The notes under the pieces are model-generated. The model was given only the letters and a program-made list of their open reading frames with translations. It was not told the DNA's origin and ran no database searches. Of a stretch of 64,000 nt of DNA, positions 1 through 8,343 are shown piece by piece; the stretch's first letter is position 1, and the number at the start of each line of letters is the position of its first letter. The translations under genes were made by a program, and so were the position numbers. This stretch comes from an uncultured Cuneatibacter sp. (GTDB taxonomy: Bacteria > Bacillota > Clostridia > Lachnospirales > Lachnospiraceae): NCBI GenBank assembly GCA_934234215.1, contig CAKQHB010000014.1, positions 1 to 64,000 on the forward strand, written 5' to 3'.

Positions 1-84
1 ATGGAGTGATCCAAAATAATTGCTTTGAAAAGACTCTTTCTTTGTCTTTCAAAATCTTCATAAGCATAGCACATATGTAAATGC

Positions 85-309
85 ATGTCAACTTTTTCAT
101 TTTATGATACCAGCAGCTTGCTTGAAGAAACACATCCCTATGGACGGTTATTTGATATGGATGTCATTGCTATAAATGGACAAAAACTCTCCCGTCCAGC
201 CTACCGCAAATGCCTGATCTGCGACTGTCAGGCGCAGGAATGTGCGCGATCCCGAAAACATACTATCGAGGAGATGCAGGAGAAAATCGAAGAGATTTTG
301 AGTAAATAG
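85..309 (+). pseudogene. citX: CitX (apo-citrate lyase phosphoribosyl-dephospho-CoA transferase) C-terminal remnant
   Basis: CitX attaches the prosthetic group to the acyl carrier subunit of citrate lyase and is normally about 170-180 residues. Only the last 60 or so residues are recognisable here: a GRLFDMDVI stretch at residues 19-27, which matches the conserved GRL(W/F)D(I/M)DV block, followed by LSRP and a cysteine cluster at residues 42-52 (C-x2-C-x-C-x4-C) before a helical tail. The frame is closed by a TAG at 67-69, and no other frame of bases 1-84 resembles CitX. The first 17 or so residues also do not look like the family. No other citrate lyase gene is in the window. I read it as a 5'-truncated, non-functional remnant. 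Confidence 0.6.
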
Positions 310-339
310 CGGAAATCCATCTCTATAAGATAAGGTGAA

Positions 340-373
340 AAGGTGTTTGGCTTGATCGCCAAACACCTTTTTT
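340..373. terminator. Bidirectional intrinsic terminator between citX remnant and LUD gene
   Basis: A perfect 12-bp stem, AAGGTGTTTGGC (340-351) and GCCAAACACCTT (358-369), with a six-base loop. It is followed by a T run on the plus strand and by TTTTC on the minus strand. It lies between the converging citX remnant and the LUD-domain gene and could serve both. Confidence 0.8.
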
Positions 374-385
374 ACCACATTTTTA

Positions 386-1012
386 TCAGAATCCAAGCAC
401 ATCATTTACCAGAATTACATGAATCCGATCTTTATGACGCGAATATCTCGTAATCAAAAACTGACAGCAGATTGTATCCGGAGACTTGCAGTCAAAGCAT
501 TTCCCGGTCTCTTTGCACGGTGTCTTAATATCAAATCTCTGTGCATTTGTCGGAGCTGCCACATTTCTCGCACGCTTCATCGCTTCGTCCAGATCGGAAC
601 AGACCTTATTCATTCCCACAATGAAGACAACCTTGTGCGGTCCCTGAGCGATACAGGAAACACGGTTGGAATTACCGTCGATGTTGACCATAATGCCGTC
701 GCTTGTCATCGCATTGGCACTGGAAAGAAAAACATCCGAATCATAAGCTGCCATCAGGCTCTCGCGGGGAGTCAAGGTTGCGCGGTCAATATAGTGATAA
801 TTCCCCTCCTCCAACGCTTTGATCAGACCGATTTCGTGAGCGCTGGCACAACCGCCCATCGTGACCGTGCTGCCCTCTCCGATCAGCTCCAATGCCTGCT
901 TTACTGCACTTTCTTTGTCCGCAGCATAGTAACCGGACATATTGCGGGACTGCAATCCCTTGATTACCGTCCGCGCCAGTTTTTCATTTCTCTCTCTTAC
1001 ATTTTCATCCAT
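386..1012 (-). CDS. LUD-domain (DUF1121-type) lactate utilization-like protein
   Basis: A 208-residue cytoplasmic protein of the LUD superfamily, related to LutC and the C-terminal part of LutB. The family pattern is visible: a helical N-terminus, then residues of the type TVTMGGCASAHEIGL, then DVFLSSANAMTSDG and the glycine-rich GPHKVVFIVGMNKV, all typical of the LUD nucleotide-like fold. A cysteine-rich tail (about residues 167-184: C-x5-C-x2-C-x7-CC) could bind metal. The start is supported by a GAGGAT ribosome binding site. No lutA or lutB partner is adjacent, so involvement in lactate oxidation is not shown. Stand-alone LUD proteins of this size are common in Clostridia and their substrate is unknown. 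Confidence 0.8.
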   Translation of the reverse strand: MDENVRERNEKLARTVIKGLQSRNMSGYYAADKESAVKQALELIGEGSTVTMGGCASAHEIGLIKALEEGNYHYIDRATLTPRESLMAAYDSDVFLSSANAMTSDGIMVNIDGNSNRVSCIAQGPHKVVFIVGMNKVCSDLDEAMKRARNVAAPTNAQRFDIKTPCKETGKCFDCKSPDTICCQFLITRYSRHKDRIHVILVNDVLGF

Positions 1013-1227
1013 CGTTTGATCCTCCTATCTCAAATTTCAGGCTTTTTTTCAGTATACCGTTTTCTTTTCTCTCATGCAAGTAACTCCGGTTCACATTTCA
1101 GGGCATCTGCTGCTCCTAAAAAGGCTCTCTTGATTCCTTACTATGCATGGAACAATCGCGGTCAAGGGAAAATGCGTGTATGGATTCCGGAAACCCGCTG
1201 ATCGTACCTTGAAATTCTTTACTTCTT

Positions 1228-1283
1228 CCCCTTTTGGTGTTAGACTTATCTTAATTATGTTCGTGATTTTACACCAGAAGGGG
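1228..1283 (+). promoter_or_regulatory. Leader inverted repeat upstream of degV
   Basis: CCCCTTTTGGTGT (1228-1240) is repeated inverted as ACACCAGAAGGGG (1271-1283); 12 of 13 positions pair and the exception is T opposite G. The right arm contains the probable Shine-Dalgarno sequence (AAGGGG), and a run of seven T follows directly before the ATG at 1292. If it lies within the transcript, the hairpin would hide the ribosome binding site or act as an attenuator. The loop of 30 bases is long. Confidence 0.45.
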
Positions 1284-1291
1284 ATTTTTTT

Positions 1292-2188
1292 ATGTTTGAG
1301 ATTATCGTAGATTCTGCCGCCAATCTTCCGGCTGTCACCGCAAAAGAATACGGCATCAAAGTACTTTCTTTTACCAACCTTGTCAACGGCAAGGAACTGA
1401 TCTGTTTCGATCCGGATCTGACGCCGGAGCAGGAACGTGCCAGAGGTGCCGAGTATTACAACGCGATGCGGACCGGAGCCGATGTCAAGACCGGCTTGAT
1501 CAGCACCGCTCTTTTCGAGGATGCTTTTCGGGAAGCGCTGCTTGCAGGTCACGATGTTCTCTATTTTTCTCTCAGTAAAAATATCAGCGGCACTTACAAT
1601 TCCGCCCGCCTCGCTGCAGAGTCTTTGCAGGAAGCTTTCGGCGATGCTCACAAGATTCGCCTGATCGACTCTCTGAACGCATCTCTTGCCCAGGGCATTC
1701 TCGCCATCTACGCCAGCGAGATGCGAGAGCGCGGCATGTCTGTGGACGAGGTTGCAGACCTTCTGGAGACCTACCCCCAGAAGATGAACGGCGTGTTCAC
1801 TGTTGGCGATCTGAAATATCTGTCCAAAACCGGGCGTATCACCGGAACGGTTGCTGTCATTGGTAATGTTCTGCAGATCAAGCCGATCCTCCGTGGCAAT
1901 AAAGACGGCTACATCGTCTCCTTCAAGAACTGCCGTGGCCGCAAAGCCGCCTTAAATCAGCTCGTCAAGCTAGTATGCAGCAACATCGTGGAGCCGGAAA
2001 AGCAGATCATCGGCATTGCCCACGCAGATGCTTACGAGGATTCCCTCTACGTTATGGATGCGATCCAGAAGCGCATCACCGTTCGCGGTTTTCTGAATAC
2101 TTCTTATGATTACTGCACCGGCAGTCATGTCGGACCGGACACGATTGCCCTGTTCTTCATGGCAAAGGATCGCGAGCTGTCCAACTAA
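1292..2188 (+). CDS. DegV family fatty-acid-binding protein
   Basis: A 298-residue DegV-family protein. These proteins bind a single fatty acid, and FakB members present it to the FakA kinase. Family features are present: the N-terminal EIIVDSAANLP strand-turn, the central SLSKNISGTYNSA segment that places the serine at the lipid carboxylate, the IDSLNAS block, and LKYLSKTGRITG followed by KPIL. Length is normal. The gene converges on the U32 gene with only three bases between the two stop codons, so there is no room for a terminator. FakA is not in the window, so a FakB role is inferred from the family only. Confidence 0.88.
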   Translation: MFEIIVDSAANLPAVTAKEYGIKVLSFTNLVNGKELICFDPDLTPEQERARGAEYYNAMRTGADVKTGLISTALFEDAFREALLAGHDVLYFSLSKNISGTYNSARLAAESLQEAFGDAHKIRLIDSLNASLAQGILAIYASEMRERGMSVDEVADLLETYPQKMNGVFTVGDLKYLSKTGRITGTVAVIGNVLQIKPILRGNKDGYIVSFKNCRGRKAALNQLVKLVCSNIVEPEKQIIGIAHADAYEDSLYVMDAIQKRITVRGFLNTSYDYCTGSHVGPDTIALFFMAKDRELSN

Positions 2189-2191
2189 GTT

Positions 2192-3172
2192 TTAAACTAC
2201 TTCCCGATAATAGCAATTTCCGCTGCATCCGTCCGGAAATAACTCTTTTTTCATCTGTTTCTGATATTGTTCCGGAGTTTCCGACCCTGCCAGAATATCC
2301 AGTGCACGTCGGAGATTCCGGATATCTTTTTCCATAAAATCCACATAATTGCCTCTGCCCACGAGCTTCAGATGCGTGATGCCCACCTCGCTAAGTGCAT
2401 ACAGCGCACACAATCCGCAGCCGGTCTCCCCGCAGAGATAACCGTCATCATCATATCGAACACCTTTCTCTTCCGGCCTTTCATTCACATCGTTTTGTTT
2501 TGCAGCTTTCGAACCATACCTATCTCCCAGCTGATACGACACCCGGCACAGATGCCCCATCTCGTCACAATGCAGCGAATTGCAAAATGCTCCGGTGAAC
2601 TGACACATCTCATTCAAAGCAAATGCCTCAAATTCCATCGTTCCGGCACTGCCCTTTTTCCGCTCCGCTGCAATCACGGATTTCATATCTGCAAAGCTGT
2701 TCTTTCTGTGAAAAATCAGGCGGCGAATCCCAAATTGGTCAAATTCCTGCAGCATTCCGCAGTTGACCTCCGCCGTCTCTCCGCTCAGATGAATGCTGCA
2801 TGAAATCCCCTGCTCCTGCAAGTATACCAACAGCGCCGGATCTGCGAGGATAAAGCTGGAAAAGCCCAGTGCCTTGCACCGCTCCATCACTTCCGCTATC
2901 CGCGGATATTGCTCCGGCGTATAGTACAGCGCGTTTAATGTCAGATGCACCGGGCGACCATACTTTTGCACCAGCGCCGCCAGAATCCGCAATTCACTTT
3001 CCGAACCGATCTGCACATTCACACCCAACACTTCTCTGCGATTCAAGGGCAAAACCGTGCCGTAGCGTTTGTTCCATTCATACGGTACATAACCACAGAA
3101 AAATTCATTCGCACCTGCCTGAACATAGCGCACATATTCGTCCACAGAACCAAGTCCTGCTGTAATTTTCAT
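2192..3172 (-). CDS. Peptidase U32 family protein (UbiU/TrhP-like fold)
   Basis: A 326-residue U32-family protein: TIM-barrel-like N-terminal part beginning MKITAGLGS, with repeated beta-alpha units such as ANEFFCGYV and GFSSFILADPALL. Well-characterised relatives are not peptidases but Fe-S proteins in O2-independent hydroxylation (UbiU/UbiV, RlhA, TrhP). Candidate iron-sulfur ligands are C190, C197, C202 and C209, with a further set at C247, C252, C255 and C316/C320. It follows the next protein (a second U32-like protein) by 29 bases with its own AGGAGT site, so the two are probably co-expressed and may form a pair like UbiU-UbiV. Substrate unknown. Confidence 0.75.
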   Translation of the reverse strand: MKITAGLGSVDEYVRYVQAGANEFFCGYVPYEWNKRYGTVLPLNRREVLGVNVQIGSESELRILAALVQKYGRPVHLTLNALYYTPEQYPRIAEVMERCKALGFSSFILADPALLVYLQEQGISCSIHLSGETAEVNCGMLQEFDQFGIRRLIFHRKNSFADMKSVIAAERKKGSAGTMEFEAFALNEMCQFTGAFCNSLHCDEMGHLCRVSYQLGDRYGSKAAKQNDVNERPEEKGVRYDDDGYLCGETGCGLCALYALSEVGITHLKLVGRGNYVDFMEKDIRNLRRALDILAGSETPEQYQKQMKKELFPDGCSGNCYYREVV

Positions 3173-3201
3173 GTCTTTTTACTCCTGACTTTGCATAATC
3201 G

Positions 3202-4551
3202 TCACAGCAGATTCACCACGATGCGACTCACGTTCTCTTTTCTCAGAAATGCTCGCTCATCCAATGCAAACAACGAATTATACCGTCCCACCATGTTCAA
3301 ATGCTTCGGATACAAAAACACTTGCTTGCTGCAATATTCCGGACAGTTCACCGGCAGCTCCTGTCTGCCCCGCTCTCCGTATTTGCAGACAGCATACAGC
3401 GGACAATACTGCGAGGTGTTCGTCTGATAAAACGGCACATGCAGGTGATTCGCCGTTTCCGGAAGCTGCTGTGTGTATCCGCAGCTCTCCCATTCGTAGC
3501 TTTGGATGCCATACCTCTCTTCCAGATACGTTCGATAAAATGACGCATTGACGTTGTTTTGTGCAAACAGCCCGGTATCTCCTTTTTTGTAGCACATCCG
3601 GGGATCTTTTTTTCGTTTGTTCAAAAGCGTTCCGAAACATGGCACCAGCACATCCCGCGCATCTGCCAGCATCGAAAACATGCTCCAGTCATTTACAACA
3701 ATCTCCACCGCGCAGTCATTTGCCCGGCACCATGCCGCCAGCCGCTTTAACAATGCTTTTGTCTCCGTCAGCAAATATTCCCGCACATAGGAAAATGTCA
3801 CAGTCACTGCCAACGATTCCTCCCGTGCCTTTTCCAGCATGGCAAACAACTGATTTTCTGGTGGAAACAGCAGATGGCAAAATGCATTTCCAAGATACAA
3901 TCTCGTCGGAACCGGCAACCATTTCTGCAGCTCCACCGCCTTATTTTCCTGCCAGTACCAGTCCAGAAACTGCGCAAATGGCATCGCAGCATACTGCTCA
4001 TATAGTTCCGGTCGATCCAGCTCCAACGCAAGCTCTGACTCTGTCAGCAGCTCTGTATCTGATGCTGTCATTGTTTCCACACATGCTGCAAACCACGCCC
4101 GCTTCTGCTCCGCAAGGTTTTTCGCAAAATCAGCATCCTTCTTCGCCGGATAGCCGCACATCGCCTCCGACCACTCGCCTTCTTCCAGACTCAGCTTCTG
4201 ACGCACAAATCGGTCGTACTGCAGGATCATTGCCTGTGCGTGACTTCGGTAAGCCCCCTGCTCCGTATACACCGTGTATTCGTACACCGGAATGCCCACT
4301 GTATCGGATCTTGATTCCAAAAGTTCAAACTGTGTGACCGCAACCTCCTGATATTCTGATGCCGCCATGTCATAAAAACAAAATCGGAACCGGCTGATCT
4401 TCTCAACCGGTTCCAGTGTGCGAAAGCAAAATCCCTCTTCCGCCAACTCTGTGATTCGAATCTCGTCATCTTCTGCAAATCCAGCCAGAAGTCCAAATGG
4501 GATCATGGAAATCCCATGAAGTTCTCTTTTTCTCATTTTATTATGCTTCAT
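3202..4551 (-). CDS. U32-like paired protein with Cys4 motif, N-terminal PilZ-like segment
   Basis: About 449 residues; I do not recognise a named family with certainty. The first 110 or so residues are beta-rich with an EIRITELAEEGFCF stretch reminiscent of PilZ domains. The central part carries AVTVTFSYVREYLL and CAVEIVVNDWSMFSML, the latter typical of the second partner of paired U32 proteins. The C-terminus has C383-x5-C389-x13-C403-x3-C407, a plausible 4Fe-4S site. It lies between the aldo/keto reductase and the U32 gene on the same strand. The start is uncertain: ATG codons exist at 4566, 4551 and 4536, none with a strong ribosome binding site, and translation is probably coupled to the upstream gene, whose stop is at 4541-4543. 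Confidence 0.6.
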   Translation of the reverse strand: MKHNKMRKRELHGISMIPFGLLAGFAEDDEIRITELAEEGFCFRTLEPVEKISRFRFCFYDMAASEYQEVAVTQFELLESRSDTVGIPVYEYTVYTEQGAYRSHAQAMILQYDRFVRQKLSLEEGEWSEAMCGYPAKKDADFAKNLAEQKRAWFAACVETMTASDTELLTESELALELDRPELYEQYAAMPFAQFLDWYWQENKAVELQKWLPVPTRLYLGNAFCHLLFPPENQLFAMLEKAREESLAVTVTFSYVREYLLTETKALLKRLAAWCRANDCAVEIVVNDWSMFSMLADARDVLVPCFGTLLNKRKKDPRMCYKKGDTGLFAQNNVNASFYRTYLEERYGIQSYEWESCGYTQQLPETANHLHVPFYQTNTSQYCPLYAVCKYGERGRQELPVNCPEYCSKQVFLYPKHLNMVGRYNSLFALDERAFLRKENVSRIVVNLL

Positions 4552-5539
4552 CCAGAGAAATCTCATCAATCAACCGCAATTCTTCCTCCGTGAACGGTGT
4601 GCAGTGGATTGCTTTGATGTTATCCAATATCTGCTGCGGCTTCGAAGCGCCAATGAGCACGCTCGTCACATCCGGATGCTGCAGAATCCATCCCAATGCC
4701 ATCTCCGAGAGTTTTTCTCCTCTCTGTGCCGCCAGATCATTCAGACGTCTGATCTGCTCCAGCCTGTGCTCATTCAGTACATCCTCGTGCAAAAATCTTC
4801 CATCGGTGCGGATGCGGCTGTCCTCCGGGATTCCGTGCAGATAGCGATCCGTCAGAAGTCCCTGTGCCAGCGGGCTGAATGTGATCAGTCCTTTTTTCAG
4901 CTTTGCCGTCATCTCTTTCAGACCATCCTGCTCGATTGTCCGGTCAAAGATAGAATACCGGTTCTGGTTGATGATAAACGGACAATGCAGCTCCTCCAGA
5001 ATCTTTGTCGCCTTTTCCAGATTCTCACCATCGTATTTGGACAGTCCGACATACAGCGCTTTTCCGCTCTGCACCGCACTTGCCAGTGCTCCCATGGACT
5101 CCTCCAGCGGAGTGTCCGGGTCCATCCGGTGATGATAAAAAATATCCACATAATCCAGTCCGAGACGTTTCAGACTCTGATCGAGACTGGACAGCAGATA
5201 CTTGCGGCTGCCCCAGTCTCCATAAGGGCCATCCCACATCTTGTATCCGGCTTTAGTGGTGATAATCAGTTCATCCCGGTATGCGCCCAGATCTTCTTTT
5301 AAGATCTTACCCAGATTCTTTTCTGCGCTGCCCGGCTCCGGACCATAGTTATTCGCCAGATCAAACTGCGTGATACCATTGTCAAATGCCGTAAAACAAA
5401 GTTCTTTCATATTCTGCAGATTCGACGTATCACCAAAATTGTGCCACAGTCCCAATGACACCTTCGGCAGCTTCAGACCACTGTTTCCGCAGCGGTTATA
5501 TTCCATCTGTGCATATCGTTCTTTTGATGCTGAATACAT
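4541..5539 (-). CDS. Aldo/keto reductase, YghZ type (L-glyceraldehyde 3-phosphate reductase-like)
   Basis: A 332-residue NADPH-dependent aldo/keto reductase. The catalytic tetrad can be placed at D60, Y65, K96 and H136 (DLANNYG, TTKAGY, FYHHR). The N-terminal MEYNRCGNSGLKLPKVSLGLW, split around the first beta hairpin, and the long loop GYKMWDGPYGDWGSR are characteristic of the YghZ/Gpr subgroup, which detoxifies L-glyceraldehyde 3-phosphate and other small aldehydes. It is the second gene of an apparent operon behind the DUF362-ferredoxin gene and overlaps the possible start of the next gene. The physiological substrate cannot be told from sequence. Confidence 0.88.
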   Translation of the reverse strand: MYSASKERYAQMEYNRCGNSGLKLPKVSLGLWHNFGDTSNLQNMKELCFTAFDNGITQFDLANNYGPEPGSAEKNLGKILKEDLGAYRDELIITTKAGYKMWDGPYGDWGSRKYLLSSLDQSLKRLGLDYVDIFYHHRMDPDTPLEESMGALASAVQSGKALYVGLSKYDGENLEKATKILEELHCPFIINQNRYSIFDRTIEQDGLKEMTAKLKKGLITFSPLAQGLLTDRYLHGIPEDSRIRTDGRFLHEDVLNEHRLEQIRRLNDLAAQRGEKLSEMALGWILQHPDVTSVLIGASKPQQILDNIKAIHCTPFTEEELRLIDEISLDEA

Positions 5540-5564
5540 GATGCAGGTTCCTCCCTGTCTGTTG

Positions 5565-6689
5565 TTATTTGATTCTCTTCAGCTCATACTGTCTTGTGCC
5601 AAGACCGATCTTTTCTGCCTGTTCCAGCGTTGCCTTCCACTCAATGTTCGGATTGGAATCCTTGAAATGATCGTGGTGACAATGCCATCCCGGCTCTGCC
5701 AGATGCTCTCCCAACTGGCTGTTTGCGATCGGTGTTGCCTGCAGACAGGCATCGGCGCACGCCTGATCCAGTGCAACCGGATCAAAGCTTGCGAACATTC
5801 CGATATCCGGCAGGATTGGTGCGTCGTTCTCACCGTGGCAATCGCAGTTCGGGCTGATATCCTGCACCAGAGATACATGGAAGCAGGGACGGCCATGACA
5901 GACTGCCTGTGCATACTCTGCCATCTTGCGGTCTAACAGCTCATTGGCACTGTCGTTGGGATTGTAAACGGCGTCAAAGCTGCAGGCACCGATGCAGCGT
6001 CCGCAGCCCTTGCACTTGTCATAATCAATGACAGCCTTGTTGTTCACATATGTAATCGCGTCACTGCCGCACTCCTTTGCGCAGCGGTGACAGCCACGAC
6101 AGACATCCTCCTTGATTGCAGGCTTTCCGCTGGCATGCTGCTGCATCTTACCGGCACGGCTTCCGCAGCCCATACCGATGTTCTTGATCGCGCCGCCAAA
6201 GCCAGTCGCTTCATGTCCTTTGAAATGATTCAGACTGATGAAGATGTCTGCATCCATGATCGCATGTCCGATGCGGGCAGTCTTACAATACTCACCGTTG
6301 ACTACCGGTACTTCCACCTCGTCCGTTCCACGCAGTCCATCGCCGATGATGATCTGACATCCCGTGGTAATCGGGTTAAAGCCATTCAGATTTGCACAAT
6401 CCAAATGCTCCAGTGCATTCTTTCTGCTGCCGGGATACAGGGTATTGCAGTCTGTCAGAAAAGGCATACCGCCCTGCTCTTTACACAGATCTGCAACCAC
6501 TTTTGCATAGTTCGGGCGCAGGAATGCCATATTTCCCAGCTCGCCAAAATGCATCTTGATTGCCACAAACTTACCTTCCATGTCGATGTTCTTGATTCCG
6601 GCTGCGACACACAGCTTTTTCAGCTTATCCAGCTGGCTTGTGCCAACAGGACACCGGAAATCTGTAAAATAAACTGTTGATTTCTCCAC
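5565..6689 (-). CDS. DUF362 protein with two 4Fe-4S ferredoxin motifs
   Basis: Translated from a GTG at 6687-6689 preceded by AGGAGG with eight bases spacing, giving 374 residues; the ATG codons further upstream have no such site. Residues 1-180 are the DUF362 domain (STVYFTDFR start, SLNHFKGHEATGFGGAIKN near residues 153-171). Residues 197-236 hold two complete 4Fe-4S clusters (C197, C200, C203, C207 and C226, C229, C232, C236). A second DUF362-like part with DPVALDQACAD follows. Such proteins are cytoplasmic redox proteins of unknown substrate. It heads the run of genes to the aldo/keto reductase and the two U32-type proteins, all rich in Fe-S sites. Confidence 0.85.
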   Translation of the reverse strand: MEKSTVYFTDFRCPVGTSQLDKLKKLCVAAGIKNIDMEGKFVAIKMHFGELGNMAFLRPNYAKVVADLCKEQGGMPFLTDCNTLYPGSRKNALEHLDCANLNGFNPITTGCQIIIGDGLRGTDEVEVPVVNGEYCKTARIGHAIMDADIFISLNHFKGHEATGFGGAIKNIGMGCGSRAGKMQQHASGKPAIKEDVCRGCHRCAKECGSDAITYVNNKAVIDYDKCKGCGRCIGACSFDAVYNPNDSANELLDRKMAEYAQAVCHGRPCFHVSLVQDISPNCDCHGENDAPILPDIGMFASFDPVALDQACADACLQATPIANSQLGEHLAEPGWHCHHDHFKDSNPNIEWKATLEQAEKIGLGTRQYELKRIK

Positions 6690-6847
6690 GTTTTCTTCCT
6701 CCTGTTTTCTGAAAATCCAGTCTCTTTGAAAGAAAAAGACTACTATTTTCATTATACTGGAATCCAAATGATTTATCAAGAAAATAAAAAGGCAGAACAA
6801 CCCCGCTTTTCCGAGATTGTTCCGCTTTCGCTCCCAATTTTTATTGT

Positions 6848-7906
6848 TTAATTTGCTGCGTGTCCGCTGCTCCAGCTTCCCGCCTGTGACTTCTCATATT
6901 CCACCTGAAACTCTTTCAGCTTCTGAGCAGCTGCAGGTGTCAGATTTCTCGGCACTGCGATCTGTACGGTCACATACTGATCTCCGTGTACCGAAGGCTG
7001 CGTCATGGACACGATACCCTTGCCTCTCAGTCGGATTTTGCTGCCAGACTGTGTACCGGCTTTGATTTTGCACAGAACATCGCCATACAGCGTGTGAACT
7101 TTCGCCTCCCCGCCAAAGACTGCCGTTGTGAACGGAATCGCTGCGGTCGTGTACACATCCATGCCCTTTCGCTCATAACCCGGTTTGTCCTTGATCGTGA
7201 CCTTCAACAACAAATCGCCTGCGCCGGATCTTCCCGGATTGCCCTTGCCTTTCAGACGGATCGTCTTGCCAGTGTCGATGCCCGCCGGAATGTTAATCTC
7301 CAGCGTCTGCACCTTACCCGTGCCATCCTGCAGCTGTACTCGCTTCTTGCCGCCGAGAGCTGCTTCCTCAAACGTCAGCTCCACTTCCGCTGTCACATCC
7401 GAGCCACGACTGGACTCTCTGCCTGCTCCAAACGGACTGCCGCCGAAACCGCCGAATCCATCTGCGTCGCGAAATCCACCGGTGCTGCGGGAGCTGCTCC
7501 GACCGCGGAATCCACTGGCTCCGCCGAAGCCGCCTCCGAACAGATTCTTCAAAATGTCATCCATGTCCGCGCCATCGCCGCCGGTGAAGTGAAACTCCTG
7601 ATAGCCGCCAGGACCGCCGGAAGAACTGTGGAATCCCTGGAACGGTCCGCCGGACTGATAACCGCCGCCCGGCTGGAATCCCTCTTCAAATGCAGCTGTT
7701 CCGTACTGATCGTACAGCTTCCGTTTCTTCTCGTCTCCGAGAACACCGTATGCTTCATTTACTTCTTTAAAATGCTCTTCTGCACTGGCATTGCCCACGT
7801 TACTGTCCGGATGATACTTCTTTGCCAGTTTTCTGTATGCTTTCTTGATGGTGGCAGCGTCCGCATTCCGGCTGACACCTAATACTTCATAATAATCCCG
7901 CTTCAT
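6848..7906 (-). CDS. DnaJ/CbpA-type co-chaperone without zinc finger
   Basis: 352 residues from the ATG at 7904-7906, which has a GAGGAG site; an upstream in-frame ATG would add 28 residues unlike the family. Residues 3-67 are a J domain with the HPD motif at 32-34, which stimulates the DnaK ATPase. A Gly/Phe-rich linker with many GGF and FGG repeats spans about 75-165. Two C-terminal substrate-binding beta domains follow (VELTFEEAALGGKKRVQ, then PGIDTGKTIRLKGKG-like sequence). There is no CxxCxGxG zinc region, so this is a CbpA/type B J-protein rather than the housekeeping DnaJ. No hrcA, grpE or dnaK is next to it and I see no CIRCE element. Confidence 0.88.
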   Translation of the reverse strand: MKRDYYEVLGVSRNADAATIKKAYRKLAKKYHPDSNVGNASAEEHFKEVNEAYGVLGDEKKRKLYDQYGTAAFEEGFQPGGGYQSGGPFQGFHSSSGGPGGYQEFHFTGGDGADMDDILKNLFGGGFGGASGFRGRSSSRSTGGFRDADGFGGFGGSPFGAGRESSRGSDVTAEVELTFEEAALGGKKRVQLQDGTGKVQTLEINIPAGIDTGKTIRLKGKGNPGRSGAGDLLLKVTIKDKPGYERKGMDVYTTAAIPFTTAVFGGEAKVHTLYGDVLCKIKAGTQSGSKIRLRGKGIVSMTQPSVHGDQYVTVQIAVPRNLTPAAAQKLKEFQVEYEKSQAGSWSSGHAAN

Positions 7907-8013
7907 GCTTCTCACTCCTCTCACACCTACTAATTTCTGATTCAAAGCGTTGCATTTTTGATACAACAACAGGAGGACGGTATCAACCATCCTCCTTCCT
8001 TTGTTCTATATGT

Positions 8014-8042
8014 ACTATAACACCTATTTTAATTTCTGTCAA
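8014..8042 (-). promoter_or_regulatory. Sigma-A promoter of the dnaJ-like gene
   Basis: On the minus strand: TTGACA (8037-8042), 17-base spacer, TATAGT (8014-8019). The transcript would have a leader of about 100 bases before the ATG at 7906, including a GGAGGA/TCCTCC hairpin. Confidence 0.75.
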
Positions 8043-8332
8043 CGAGCCAGCAAAACTTTTTTGCGAATTTTCTGTGTTCTTATGCTTCTGCTTCCATCCG
8101 CTTTTTCGTGACCATTCCAGTCTCCGCCTCTATGCAGCAATATTCCAGCCGTCTGAAAGCCTGCTCCATCGCCGATACAGACCTGACCACGGAAATCCTG
8201 CTGGCCTGGCGTAAGGGCAAGCAGCCGCCAGAAATCCAGGATTTTCTGAATATGTGGGAAAAGCCGGACTCACACCATGCAGGATTTCTTTTTTCTACGC
8301 GAACTGATGGATCTTCCACCTGTAATAACTGA
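8033..8332 (+). pseudogene. Possible C-terminal remnant of a LysR-type regulator
   Basis: In the 437-bp gap between the dnaJ-like gene and the MFS gene, one plus-strand frame is open from 8033 to 8332. It contains the segment DLTTEILLAWRKGKQPPEI followed by QDFLNMW, which resembles the last strand and helix of LysR effector domains (iylaWrk...spa...Fi). There is no DNA-binding domain, the frame has no start with a ribosome binding site, and everything upstream is promoter sequence of the opposite gene. It may be the tail of a deleted regulator or chance resemblance. Confidence 0.3.
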
Positions 8333-8343
8333 GCCTCTATGTT

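Noticed and set aside
419..1201. Plus-strand open frame of 260 codons opposite the LUD gene
   Set aside because: Covers a strong minus-strand gene and its leader; no start signal.
6690..6800. Extended N-terminus of the DUF362 protein from an ATG at 6800
   Set aside because: The 37 extra residues are hydrophobic promoter-region translation; the GTG at 6689 has an AGGAGG at ideal distance.
8080..8319. Minus-strand 79-codon frame in the gap before the dnaJ-like promoter
   Set aside because: Complement of the possible LysR remnant, without start signal or similarity.
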